64,000 nucleotides of DNA from Rhabdothermincola salaria. Its GTDB lineage: Bacteria > Actinomycetota > Acidimicrobiia > Acidimicrobiales > Acidimicrobilacustridaceae. The DNA is taken from the NCBI RefSeq assembly GCF_021246445.1, contig NZ_JAJQXW010000002.1, positions 186,001 to 250,000 on the forward strand. The letters run 5' to 3'. Of the stretch, positions 8,304 to 17,706 are shown one piece after another (within the stretch, counting starts at the first letter, position 1; the number at the start of each line of letters is the position of its first letter). Position numbers and translations under genes: made by a program. Below the pieces are notes generated by a model. The model ran no database searches. It was given only the letters and a program-made list of their open reading frames with translations, and had not been told where the DNA came from.

Positions 8304-9860
8304 ATGGACATGAGACCTGCCACCGAGACGGCATTCGACCCCACGCGCACCGCATGGCGCGACAACACCGACGATGCCGGCGCTCCTACCGAAACCGATC
8401 GGTTCAGCCGGGCCGTTGTGCTCTGCCTTGACTGGTGCGGAACAGAGGGGCTCGACCGCCACATGGTCGACGACATCGCCGACGAGGTCGGTTTGGCGAC
8501 CACCGACGTCCCCGGGCTGGTCCGGGCTCTGCGCCACACCGGCGTCGCCGTCACCCCTGGCGAGGAGCCCGACGAGCCGGGCTGGAGCGGCGGGGGGACC
8601 AAGCGGGTTCTCAAAATGTGCCCAATCGATCTGCTCAGCGCCAGGCAGGAGCGCCAGCTGGCCGTCGGGGTTCGCGAGGGCGTGCAAGCCAGGGAGGCGC
8701 TCAACGCTGGCGGGGACGTCCTCAACCCGGGTGACCGGCGCCAGCTCCGGGCGGTCGTCGCCCGCGGGGAACGGGCTCGAGACCAACTGGTCCTGCACAA
8801 CGTGCGGCTGGTCCACTCCACCGCTGCGAAGTACCGCAGCCGAGCCGGTAACACCCTCGAGATCGACGACCTGTTCCAGGAGGGCTACTTCGGGCTCCGC
8901 AAGGCCGTCGAGGCCTTTGACCCCAGCCGGGGCTTCCGGTTCTCCACCTATGCGATGCCCTGGATCCGCCAGTCCATCAACCGGGCGATCGACAACACGG
9001 CCCGCCTCATCCGACTCCCAGTCCATCGCGCCGATTCAGTTCGCAACGCCATCGCCGAGGAGCGGGCGTTCGAACGGTTCTTCCATCGGGCGCCCACCGA
9101 CCCCGAGCTCGCCGAGCGGCTCGGCATCGATCTGGAAGCCTGCCGTCAGTTGCGGGCCTTGGCCTGCCGGCCGGTGCCGGTGCATCTGCCCGATGTCGAC
9201 GACGGGTACCTCCGAACCCTTGAGACCGGCGAGCATCTGCAGATCGATCCGACCATCGCCGTCGATGACCGGGCCGCTGCCGACTGGTTCTTGGCGAGGT
9301 TGAACGAACGAGAGCAGACGATCCTGCGGCGCCGCTTCGGTCTCGACACTGGTGAGGCGGAGACACTCGATGCGATCGGGCGGTCGATGGGCCTCACCCG
9401 TGAACGCATCCGCCAGATCGAAAAGGCGGCGCTCGAGCAGTTGCGGGCCCTCGCCCAAAGCGAGAACGAGACCGAGGCGGCACCCACTCCGTGCCAGCCG
9501 GGGCGGCGCCGGCCCAGGAGGCGTGCCCAACGCCTCGTTGCGGTGGTGGCCGCCGACCAGGTGGCCGACGAGGCGGACCCGGACGCGGCCAATACGGATC
9601 GGTCAGCACCGCCGAACGATGAGAAGCCCATCGTCGACGACGGGTACCGCTTCGTGCCGTCAGTCGATGTCGACGCCGTGCGCCCCATGAATCCCGGCAC
9701 TGAGGTGTCAGACATCGACCTGGCACCGGCGGCCGTCTTCGACGGCACGGTCACCGAAATCGCCCGGCGGCTGGAGGTCGTCGAGTCGCTAGCAAAGACG
9801 GGTCTGATCACTCCCGACGAGCGCAACCAGACTCGCCACCACATCCTGCTCGCCGTCTGA
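8304..9860 (+). CDS. RpoD-like sigma-70 factor with long C-terminal extension
   Basis: A 518-aa sigma-70 family protein. A region 1.2-like segment, DLLSARQERQLAVGVREG, is near residue 110. Region 2 is strong (LEIDDLFQEGYFGLRKAV near 185-200, then FRFSTYAMPWIRQSINRAI). Region 3 follows, and region 4 runs from about 333 to 385 (LNEREQTILRRRFGL ... GLTRERIRQIEKAALEQLR). After region 4 come about 130 extra residues: a basic tract, an acidic linker and a terminal helix pair (EVVESLAKTGLITPDERNQ) resembling the SHOCT short C-terminal motif. Region 2 and 4 quality is that of a primary or group 2 sigma, not an ECF factor. It sits between the NERD kinase and the methyltransferase operon on the same strand, so it could drive the island's own promoters (inference). 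No good ribosome-binding site precedes the ATG. Confidence 0.9.
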   Translation: MDMRPATETAFDPTRTAWRDNTDDAGAPTETDRFSRAVVLCLDWCGTEGLDRHMVDDIADEVGLATTDVPGLVRALRHTGVAVTPGEEPDEPGWSGGGTKRVLKMCPIDLLSARQERQLAVGVREGVQAREALNAGGDVLNPGDRRQLRAVVARGERARDQLVLHNVRLVHSTAAKYRSRAGNTLEIDDLFQEGYFGLRKAVEAFDPSRGFRFSTYAMPWIRQSINRAIDNTARLIRLPVHRADSVRNAIAEERAFERFFHRAPTDPELAERLGIDLEACRQLRALACRPVPVHLPDVDDGYLRTLETGEHLQIDPTIAVDDRAAADWFLARLNEREQTILRRRFGLDTGEAETLDAIGRSMGLTRERIRQIEKAALEQLRALAQSENETEAAPTPCQPGRRRPRRRAQRLVAVVAADQVADEADPDAANTDRSAPPNDEKPIVDDGYRFVPSVDVDAVRPMNPGTEVSDIDLAPAAVFDGTVTEIARRLEVVESLAKTGLITPDERNQTRHHILLAV

Positions 9861-10001
9861 CTCTGCTCCCGGAACGCAAAGGCGACGGCCCACGTCCTCG
9901 ATCAGTCGTCTCACCCATCTGTCAGGATGTCCCCGACCGAAAGCCTTCGCGGCGGATCTTTGGGCGGGGACTTGTCGAGGTGACGTTGAAGGTGGGCATG
10001 A

Positions 10002-13000
10002 ATGAGTGAGTTCTTGGAGGACGTCGATCCTCGCCGGTGGAAGGATCTTCCCGACGGGTCCCCCGCCTATCTCAAGCCTGTGGAGTTCTACCTGGGTGTT
10101 GATCCAAACAAGGGCCGCGACATCGTCGTGCGCGTCGTCGATGCTGAGCGCCCTCCAGCCCGGGGCGACCTGGAGAGGCTCTGGCAGTCGATGGCGCAGA
10201 CACTGGTTCTGGTGCTTGCGGTCCGCTACGTCTCCAAGGGCTCCGAGGTGGTCGACCTGGTGGGTGGCCGCCGGAAGTTGCCGGCTAACGCACCCAAGGG
10301 TGCGCGTCCTCGTCCGCTGGTCGTGCAGAAGGTGCCCGTCGTCGAGGCCCGGAAGTTTTGTCAGATCATCCTCAGCGAAGAGACGCCGCACTCAGCGAAT
10401 CGTCTGGTGGCGCGATGGATGGACGAGCGCGCCACCGAGATGCCTGGCCTCAAGAACGACGGACTCTTCGCCCGGCACGCGCTGCTCAACTACGTGCCAG
10501 AACGCCCCGACTGGCCGCCCGCGTCCGAGAAGGCCACGAAGGCCCGCGACACCGCCGGCCGTGACCTCGTAAAGGCACTCGGCTTTCACATCGACGAGTC
10601 GAGTGAGCCCAATGCGGTGTTGCTCACCATCGATGGCGCCCCGACTGCCTCGGCGCTGTTCCTCGAGGGTGCGGGCTCATTCGACGAGCCGAGCGCCCAG
10701 TACGGGGCCATCTCCCCTGTCACCCATGCACTCGCCGTCGCACGCCGGCATCGGGTTCGGTGGGTTGTGCTCACCCGTAAGCGCAGCATTCGTCTGCATC
10801 CGGTGAGCCCTGACCTCGGCGTGGGTCGGCGAGGTCGCACCACCACCTACGTCGAAATCAACCTCGACATGCTGCCCGAGGACCGCTCGGCCTTTCTATG
10901 GCTGCTGTTCAGCTCTGAGGCGCTCACTGACGGGGGCACCGTCGACGAGATCCTCGCCGCATCGGAGCGGTTCGCAAATGATCTCGGGTCCCGACTCCGG
11001 GAGCGTGTCTACAACGAGGTCGTCCCAGACCTCGCGACCGCACTCGGCCGTCAGCTCGCCGAAGACACTGAAGACGGTTGGCTCACCGAGGCCTACCACC
11101 GCACCATGGTGGTCCTGTTCCGGATGCTGTTCGTCGCATACGCCGAGGACAAGGGCCTTCTCCCGTACGAACGCAACATCCCGTACACGAACGCCTCGCT
11201 GAAGACGATTGCCCGGGAACTCATCCCCTACGTCCAGGGCGAGCAGGAGTTCTCGCCCGACTCCGCAGTGTTCTGGAGACGCGTCGTCAACCTGTGGCGA
11301 GCCGTCGACAAGGGCAAGACCGACTGGGGCATCCCGGCCTACAACGGTGGCCTCTTCTCAACCGCCGGCGCCACCGGTGCGGCACTCGACAAGCTCGAAC
11401 TCAGCGACCTTGATTTCGGCCCAGCGCTGGCACGCCTGCTCGTCGACATCGACCCGGACGGTGTTGAGGGGCCGGTTGACTTCCGGTCGCTGTCGGTGCG
11501 GGAGTTCGGCTCCATCTACGAGGGGCTGCTCGAAAGCGAGCTCGCCGTCGCCGAAACTGACCTCACCACCGACAAGAAGGGCCTCTACCTTCCCTCCCGG
11601 AAGAAGGACAAAGTCGTCGTTGCAGCAGGCGAGGTCTACTTTCACAATGCCTCAGGCGCCCGAAAGTCGAGCGGCTCGTACTTCACTAAACCGTTCGCTG
11701 TCGAGCACCTGCTCGACCACGCGCTCGAACCCGCCATCGCCGATCATTTCGGCCGTGTCGTCGCAGACCTCGACCGGGGCGACGACGCAGCGGCAGCACG
11801 CCGGTTCTTCGACTTCCGCTGCGTCGACATCTCGATGGGCTCAGGGCACTTCCTGGTGGCCGCGGTTGACCGGCTCGAGGCGCGGTTCTCCGAGTTCTTG
11901 GATGAGCACCCCATCCCTGGGGTGACCCGGGAACTCGAGACACTGCGTGAGGCCGCGCTCAACGAGCTCCGCCACTGCGCGGACGATGCGCTTATCGAGA
12001 ATGCAGCGCTGCTGCGTCGTCAGATCGCCCGACGCTGCGTCTACGGCGTCGACCTAAACCTGGTGTCGGTCGAGCTAGCGCGGCTCGCGATCTGGATTCA
12101 CACCTTCGTGCCGGGCCTTCCGTTGTCGTTCCTCGACCACAACCTCGTCGCGGGCAACTCCCTCACCGGCATCGGGACACTCGACGAAGCTGCGGGTGCC
12201 GTCGACCAGAACTCGTTCGTCGCCGCGTCGCTCGAGGACATGATCGGCAAGGCCCGCCCCGCCCTCGAACGGCTCGGTACTGTCACTGATGCGACGGTTG
12301 CCGATGTGAAGGCAGCACGCTCGGCACACGAGGAGGCCAAGAACGCGATCGCGGACGCCGAGCGCCTGTTCGACCTCCTTGTGTTGAACCGAGCCGATCT
12401 TGCTGGCATCAGCCTTTTCAGCACGGACCAGGACTCCGTCGCACAACTGCACGCTGATGTCGCAGTTGCCGATGCTCTGTCTGAGCTCAACCCGCTTCAC
12501 TACCCGACGGCCTTCCCCGAGGTGTTCCTCCGTGAGCGTCCAGGCTTCGACTGCATCTTGGGCAACCCGCCGTGGGACAAGGTTCGGTTTGAGCCGCAGC
12601 AGTTCTGGGTAGTTCGAGCTCCTGGGCTCAGGTCCCTCTCGGAGCCGCAGCAGAAGCGGATGATGGAACGTCTCCGCTCTGAGCGACCCGCCGAGGCCAT
12701 GGCGGAAGTGCGCGAACGCGAGTCCCGAGAGCAACTGCAAGGACTCATCGACAACGCCTTCCTCTGGCAAGGTCGGGGGCAGCATGGACACCACGATTAC
12801 GCCAAGTTGTTCGTTGAGCGGGCGCTGCGGCTCCTCGGGCAACACGGAAGCCTCGGATACGTGCTGCCGCGGACATCGTTGGTTCTCGCAGGGTGGACTG
12901 ACCTGAGGCGGGCAATGATGGATGGCGCGGAACTTTCGCTACTTCAGGCTCGAAACAAGCGAGGGTTCCTTTTCGACGACGTCGATCAGCGACTCATGAT

Positions 13001-13988
13001 GGTCCTTTGCTCCCGCACCCCGGGCAGCGGCGAGGTGCTCATCTGGCCGTCCATCACTAGCGAAGAGTCACTGCGAAACGCCGGTGCGACGCCGGGAATC
13101 AGCGTCGGCCGGGACGAGATTGAGTCGCTCACGGACAAGAGCGTTATTCCATGGTTCTCCAGCGGAGAGGACCGGCCCATTTTCGATCAGCTTCGCAAGG
13201 CCCGCAGGCTCGGGGAGCCGAGCGGCTGGATCACCGGTCGTGCTGACTCCTCCCGGTGGGACTTCAGCGGGTCCGGCCCACACCGAGCCTTCATCACCGA
13301 TGCCGGCTCAAAGGCGAGTTGGCGAGTCCTGATGACGCGTCATGTCGATCAGTACCGCATCGCCATGGAGGATGAGTTCCGGCGCTTCATCGTCAGCCCC
13401 GCAGAACTCGCCCCGCTGCATCTAGGTGTCGTGGTGGACAAGCGAGGTCGCGTTCACGTTGGAGCGGATCATCCAGTGATCATCTACCGCTACCCGAGCA
13501 TGAACGACAACAGCCGCACAGTACTTGCCACTGCCCTTCCGGACGAAGGCTTCCTGTTCTCCAAGGGTTACGTCCATGGAGTGATGGTCGATCCGTCAAC
13601 CTCGACGTCGCACATCCTTGCGCTTCTCGGGCTGATGAACAGCTACACCTGTGACTGGTGGGCGCGGCGCTTCGTCGACCGGCACGTGACGAAGCAGACC
13701 ATTGAGAACCTCCCGCTGCCCGAGTGGGACGAAGAGTCGATTGAGAGAGTGGCGAGGTGGGTCGCCGCATTGCTGAGCATGGGTGGAACCAAGACGCTCG
13801 CGGGGGGTCGCAAACTCGAGGGTGTAATTCGCATCACTGACAGGGACGAACTCGTTGTTGCGATCGAGAAGGAGGTTCTCCTTGGCTTCGGGCTCTCGAC
13901 CACAGATCTCGCATCAGTCCTTGAGGACTTCAGCGACACTGGCTGCCCTGAGGATCTGAGGTCACAGTTGTTGGAGGACCTGGCATGA
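10002..13988 (+). CDS. large Eco57I/PglX-like N6-adenine DNA methyltransferase
   Basis: A 1328-aa class I SAM-dependent DNA methyltransferase. Motif I is D609-ISMGSGHF with a following LVAAVDRLEAR, and catalytic motif IV is N855-P-P-W858 within CILGNPPWDKVRFE, so both SAM binding and adenine-N6 transfer look intact. Ahead of the catalytic domain is the family block FRMLFVAYAEDKGLLPYE. The N-terminal ~300 residues resemble the degenerate nuclease-like region of Type IIG/ISP enzymes (VVLTRKRSIRLHP), but I see no intact PD-(D/E)XK triad. The C-terminal ~300 residues look like a TaqI-type target-recognition region ending in TKQTIENLPLPEW. It is the first gene of the 10.0-22.2 kb operon; its TGA overlaps the helicase ATG (ATGA). 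Confidence 0.92.
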   Translation: MSEFLEDVDPRRWKDLPDGSPAYLKPVEFYLGVDPNKGRDIVVRVVDAERPPARGDLERLWQSMAQTLVLVLAVRYVSKGSEVVDLVGGRRKLPANAPKGARPRPLVVQKVPVVEARKFCQIILSEETPHSANRLVARWMDERATEMPGLKNDGLFARHALLNYVPERPDWPPASEKATKARDTAGRDLVKALGFHIDESSEPNAVLLTIDGAPTASALFLEGAGSFDEPSAQYGAISPVTHALAVARRHRVRWVVLTRKRSIRLHPVSPDLGVGRRGRTTTYVEINLDMLPEDRSAFLWLLFSSEALTDGGTVDEILAASERFANDLGSRLRERVYNEVVPDLATALGRQLAEDTEDGWLTEAYHRTMVVLFRMLFVAYAEDKGLLPYERNIPYTNASLKTIARELIPYVQGEQEFSPDSAVFWRRVVNLWRAVDKGKTDWGIPAYNGGLFSTAGATGAALDKLELSDLDFGPALARLLVDIDPDGVEGPVDFRSLSVREFGSIYEGLLESELAVAETDLTTDKKGLYLPSRKKDKVVVAAGEVYFHNASGARKSSGSYFTKPFAVEHLLDHALEPAIADHFGRVVADLDRGDDAAAARRFFDFRCVDISMGSGHFLVAAVDRLEARFSEFLDEHPIPGVTRELETLREAALNELRHCADDALIENAALLRRQIARRCVYGVDLNLVSVELARLAIWIHTFVPGLPLSFLDHNLVAGNSLTGIGTLDEAAGAVDQNSFVAASLEDMIGKARPALERLGTVTDATVADVKAARSAHEEAKNAIADAERLFDLLVLNRADLAGISLFSTDQDSVAQLHADVAVADALSELNPLHYPTAFPEVFLRERPGFDCILGNPPWDKVRFEPQQFWVVRAPGLRSLSEPQQKRMMERLRSERPAEAMAEVRERESREQLQGLIDNAFLWQGRGQHGHHDYAKLFVERALRLLGQHGSLGYVLPRTSLVLAGWTDLRRAMMDGAELSLLQARNKRGFLFDDVDQRLMMVLCSRTPGSGEVLIWPSITSEESLRNAGATPGISVGRDEIESLTDKSVIPWFSSGEDRPIFDQLRKARRLGEPSGWITGRADSSRWDFSGSGPHRAFITDAGSKASWRVLMTRHVDQYRIAMEDEFRRFIVSPAELAPLHLGVVVDKRGRVHVGADHPVIIYRYPSMNDNSRTVLATALPDEGFLFSKGYVHGVMVDPSTSTSHILALLGLMNSYTCDWWARRFVDRHVTKQTIENLPLPEWDEESIERVARWVAALLSMGGTKTLAGGRKLEGVIRITDRDELVVAIEKEVLLGFGLSTTDLASVLEDFSDTGCPEDLRSQLLEDLA

Positions 13989-16900
13989 CCACCGACCCGA
14001 AACCCGTCATCGCGACGAATCGTCCCGGGGAGGGCGTTGCAGAGGCGATCAACGCTCGGCTCGCCTACTGGGAATCGGAGATGGTCAACGCACCAGAGGT
14101 GCGCATTTCGACCGCCTACTTCAACCCCGGTGGCTACTCACTCCTCGCTGACCAGCTCGACAACGCAGCGAAGGTGCGGCTCCTCCTCGGCGTAGAGCCT
14201 GAGCTGCCGGAGCGTCGGGTCCGGTCTCTTGCAGAGCCGTCCAATCGTGCCAGGGCGGAGCGTCTTCGACTCGCCGACGCCCTGTCGGAAGCCGAGGGGT
14301 GGATCATTGAGGAGCGCAATCTGCTCGGCTTCAGCATCGACGCCGACGCCAACGCCAAGCGACTCGTCAAGTGGTTGAAATCCGACCATGTTGAGGTGCG
14401 CCGGCTCACCGACCGTTTCCTGCACGGCAAGGCGTTCATCATCCCCACAGGCAAGGACATGGCGATGGTGGGGTCGTCCAACTTCACGTACGCCGGGCTG
14501 TCGACGAACGCCGAGCTCAACCTTGGCCGCTACGACGACGCCGTCGAACTGGTCACCAACTGGTTCGATGAGATGTGGGACGCGGCCGAGGACTACGACC
14601 TGGCGCGCATCTACGAGGCCCGCTTCCTCGAACACCACCCCTGGACGATCTACCTGCGAATGCTCTACGCCGTGTACGGCGCTGACCTGGCAGAAGAAGA
14701 GCGCCGCCGGGCTTCCGAGCTGATGCTTGCCCCGTTCCAGGTCGCGGGTGTCGTACGGGCGATGCGCTATCTCGAGGAACGCCACGGCGTGATCGTGGCC
14801 GATGACGTCGGCCTCGGGAAGACGTTCGTTGCGGGTGAGATCTTGATGCGGTTCGTTCGTGACAACCGCCAGCGTGCCCTGGTCATCGCCCCTGCGGTGC
14901 TGCGCGACGGGCCGTGGAAGCGGTTCTTGTTCGAGAACAACCTGAACGTCGAGGTGCTGTCGTACGAGCAACTTGCCAGCGAATCTGCTCTGCACACCGA
15001 GGATGAACGCGCCCGCCTCCAGGCCCACCTCAAGCTCGATGTCGACGACTACTCACTCGTTGTCGTCGACGAGGCACACAACCTCCGGAACCCTGCCGCC
15101 CAGCGCTCAGAGGCACTCCGAAGGCTGCTCGCCGGTACTCCGCGCAAGAAGATTGTCCTGCTGACGGCGACGCCGGTGAACAACAGTCTGATGGACGTGT
15201 ACCACCTGCTCCGGTTCTTCGTCCTCGATGACGCGGCTTTCGCAGACCGGGGCATCACCTCGATGAAGGCTCGTTTCGACGATGCGATGGCCAAGGACCC
15301 TGAGGAACTCTCCGCCGACGACCTATTCGAGATCCTCGACTACTCAGTCGTCCGCCGCACCCGGTCGTTTGTGCGGAAGTACCACCCGAACGACAGGCTG
15401 ATCATCAACGGCCAGTGGCAGACCGTCAACTTCCCAACCCCACGCCCTATCCAGGTCGACTACGACCTGGAGGAGGCCTACCCCGGGCTGCTCGAACGCT
15501 TCGCGAAGGCCATCGAGGCGTACACCTACGGGGCGCCCTGCCCTGACGGAGTCTTGGCGATGGCTCGCTACATGCCGTCGCTTTACAGGCTCGAGAACAT
15601 CAAGTTTCGCAAGGGTGAGCAGTTCGAGATCCAGCTCGGTGGTTTGCTCCGATCAGCGTTGCTCAAGCGCTTCGAGTCCTCGGCGCTCGCGTTCGCCAAG
15701 ACGGCGCGCAAGATGGCCGACAGCCACGACGGCATGATCGAGCTCCTCCTCGCCGGCAAGGTGCCCACCGGGCGCGCTCTCACCGAGTGGATGAAGACCG
15801 ACGCCGATGACATCGAGGCTTTCGAGGAGCTCATTACCGACAAGGATGGCTTCGAACTCGAACCCGCCGAGAACTACGACGCCGAGGCCCTCAAACGAGA
15901 TCTCGAGCGAGACCGCGACCTGCTCCGCAGCTTCGCCGCAGAAGCCGAGAAGGTCGCCGCCAAGGACGATCCGAAACTCGACGCCATCGTTGAGGAACTC
16001 GCGATCATCGCCGCCCAAGCCGCCAAGGAGAGTGTCGGCGAAGACCAGGAGCGCGACCAGCGCAAGGTTCTGATCTTCAGCTACTTCGCCGACACCGTGA
16101 AGTGGGTGCATGACCACCTCGTCATCGCCACCCAGTCAGACCCCCGCCTCGCTGCCTACAAGGACCGCATCGTGGCCGTGTACGGCAACGATGCCGACTC
16201 GAGCAAGGCGATGTTCGGCTTCGCGCCGAAGACCACCGACCCGCCTGCCGGCGCCGACAATGACCTCTTCGACATCGTCATCGCGACCGATGTCCTCGCC
16301 GAAGGCGTGAACCTCCAACAGGCGCGCCACATCATCAACTACGACCTGCCGTGGAACCCGATGCGCCTCGTGCAACGTCACGGCCGCATCGACCGCCTGG
16401 GCAGCCTGCACGAGGAGGTGTTTCTCCGCTGCGTGTACCCGGACAAACAACTGGACAAGCTGCTGGAGCTCGAGGCCCGTCTTCACCGCAAGCTCCGCCA
16501 GGCGATGGTCACCTTCGGCGGCACAGCGCCCCTACCTGGGTACGACGACGTAGACGTCTCCTACACGGACGACACTAAGGACGTTCTCGACAAGCTCCGC
16601 GCCGGCGACAACAGCCTGTTCACTACCGGCGGCGGCACAGTCCTCGGTGAAGAGTTCCGCCAGTTCCTCCGTCGTGAACTTGAACGACCGGGCACCAAGG
16701 AACGGCTGCACGACCTGCCCTGGGGGGCGGGCTCAGGCTTCGTTCGAGCCGGCACCCAGCCAGCGTGGGTGTTCTGCGCTCAGGTCGGCGACCACCCCGA
16801 GGCCCGATTCGCGTACGTCACGCTCGGACCCGACGGGTACGTCGTGGACGGCAATCAGCTGCGGTCCTTGCTCGAAGCACGTCCTGACGACGAGGCAAAC

Positions 16901-17368
16901 ACGACCCGTACGCTTAGCCCTGAGATGTACGAAGCAACGTTCAAGGCGTGGGATACCGCCCGGGACCACATTCTCGAATCTTGGGAGTTCGCCACCGACA
17001 CCAAGAACCTTGACCCCAAGATCCCGGCGGTCATGGACCGAGCCATTGCCGTCGTTGAGGACGACTACGAAGGTGTTCTCACCGTCGAAGAAGCTGACGC
17101 ACTCGTCGAGCGGCTTCGGGCGCCCTACCCGGAACGACTTCTTCGCCCGGTGCGCAAGGTGTTGAACGAAGGAAGTCCCAAGGACCAGGTTGCCGCACTC
17201 GCTGAGCTTGCCGATCAACTGGGCTTCACCCCCAGCACCCGACCGCAGCCTCTCCCGCCGGTCAACGAAGACGACATCCACCTGCTGTGCTGGATGGCGA
17301 TCACTCCCAACGGGCCCGCTGGCCTCATCGAACAACTCGGTGAATTGCCGCTCGGCGACAAGCTCTGA
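13985..17368 (+). CDS. PLD-domain/SNF2-type helicase fusion
   Basis: A 1127-aa protein. The N-terminal ~200 residues carry a phospholipase D-like motif, H147-G-K149 followed by G163-S-S-N166 (HxK...GSxN without the usual aspartate). The rest is a superfamily 2 SNF2/HepA-type ATPase: Walker A in DDVGLGKT (K279), Walker B DEAH (362-365), motif III LLTATPVNNS, a C-terminal RecA lobe with IVIATDVLAEGVNLQQA, and motif VI QRHGRIDRLGS beginning at Q797. A charged helical insert (about 590-690) separates the lobes. SNF2 ATPases with PLD domains occur in restriction-like and defence clusters, where they are thought to translocate on DNA and recruit nuclease activity. The 4-bp overlap with the methyltransferase implies translational coupling. 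Confidence 0.92.
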   Translation: MTTDPKPVIATNRPGEGVAEAINARLAYWESEMVNAPEVRISTAYFNPGGYSLLADQLDNAAKVRLLLGVEPELPERRVRSLAEPSNRARAERLRLADALSEAEGWIIEERNLLGFSIDADANAKRLVKWLKSDHVEVRRLTDRFLHGKAFIIPTGKDMAMVGSSNFTYAGLSTNAELNLGRYDDAVELVTNWFDEMWDAAEDYDLARIYEARFLEHHPWTIYLRMLYAVYGADLAEEERRRASELMLAPFQVAGVVRAMRYLEERHGVIVADDVGLGKTFVAGEILMRFVRDNRQRALVIAPAVLRDGPWKRFLFENNLNVEVLSYEQLASESALHTEDERARLQAHLKLDVDDYSLVVVDEAHNLRNPAAQRSEALRRLLAGTPRKKIVLLTATPVNNSLMDVYHLLRFFVLDDAAFADRGITSMKARFDDAMAKDPEELSADDLFEILDYSVVRRTRSFVRKYHPNDRLIINGQWQTVNFPTPRPIQVDYDLEEAYPGLLERFAKAIEAYTYGAPCPDGVLAMARYMPSLYRLENIKFRKGEQFEIQLGGLLRSALLKRFESSALAFAKTARKMADSHDGMIELLLAGKVPTGRALTEWMKTDADDIEAFEELITDKDGFELEPAENYDAEALKRDLERDRDLLRSFAAEAEKVAAKDDPKLDAIVEELAIIAAQAAKESVGEDQERDQRKVLIFSYFADTVKWVHDHLVIATQSDPRLAAYKDRIVAVYGNDADSSKAMFGFAPKTTDPPAGADNDLFDIVIATDVLAEGVNLQQARHIINYDLPWNPMRLVQRHGRIDRLGSLHEEVFLRCVYPDKQLDKLLELEARLHRKLRQAMVTFGGTAPLPGYDDVDVSYTDDTKDVLDKLRAGDNSLFTTGGGTVLGEEFRQFLRRELERPGTKERLHDLPWGAGSGFVRAGTQPAWVFCAQVGDHPEARFAYVTLGPDGYVVDGNQLRSLLEARPDDEANTTRTLSPEMYEATFKAWDTARDHILESWEFATDTKNLDPKIPAVMDRAIAVVEDDYEGVLTVEEADALVERLRAPYPERLLRPVRKVLNEGSPKDQVAALAELADQLGFTPSTRPQPLPPVNEDDIHLLCWMAITPNGPAGLIEQLGELPLGDKL

Positions 17369-17370
17369 GT

Positions 17371-17706
17371 GTGCCGACGGTGGCTGACTCGAACACCGCC
17401 GGAGGGACCGACGAGAACGACCGCCGACACCCCCAGCTGCTCCGTCAGCTCCGCAAGGAGGGACGGCTCGTCGTTCCTGCAGCCGGGCGAGGCCTGGACG
17501 ACGCATGGCCGCCAGAGGCGAGCGTGACAGTCCCAGACATCGACACCGAAGCCTCGGTCGATATCGGGTACGGGCAGCTTTCCATGTTGCGCATCCGCCC
17601 CGACCTGATCGAGGTGCTCGACTGCAGCAGCGGTGAGACACAGCCCCCTCGGCACTATGACATCGCCGCGAACCTGCGGACCGCAGGCAGAGGTCATGGC
17701 AACTAA
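17371..17706 (+). CDS. 111-aa orphan protein inside the methyltransferase/helicase operon
   Basis: A GTG-started frame opens two bases after the helicase stop and overlaps the next gene's ATG by 11 bp, as expected for a translationally coupled operon member. The protein is rich in Asp/Glu/Arg. It contains PQLLRQLRKEGRLVVPAAG and IGYGQLSMLRIRPDLIEVLD, the latter resembling a small beta-rich domain. There are no cysteines forming an obvious metal site (a single Cys near the C-terminus) and no signal peptide. I do not recognise a family. Position suggests a small accessory subunit of the system; the evidence is entirely contextual. Confidence 0.6.
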   Translation: MPTVADSNTAGGTDENDRRHPQLLRQLRKEGRLVVPAAGRGLDDAWPPEASVTVPDIDTEASVDIGYGQLSMLRIRPDLIEVLDCSSGETQPPRHYDIAANLRTAGRGHGN

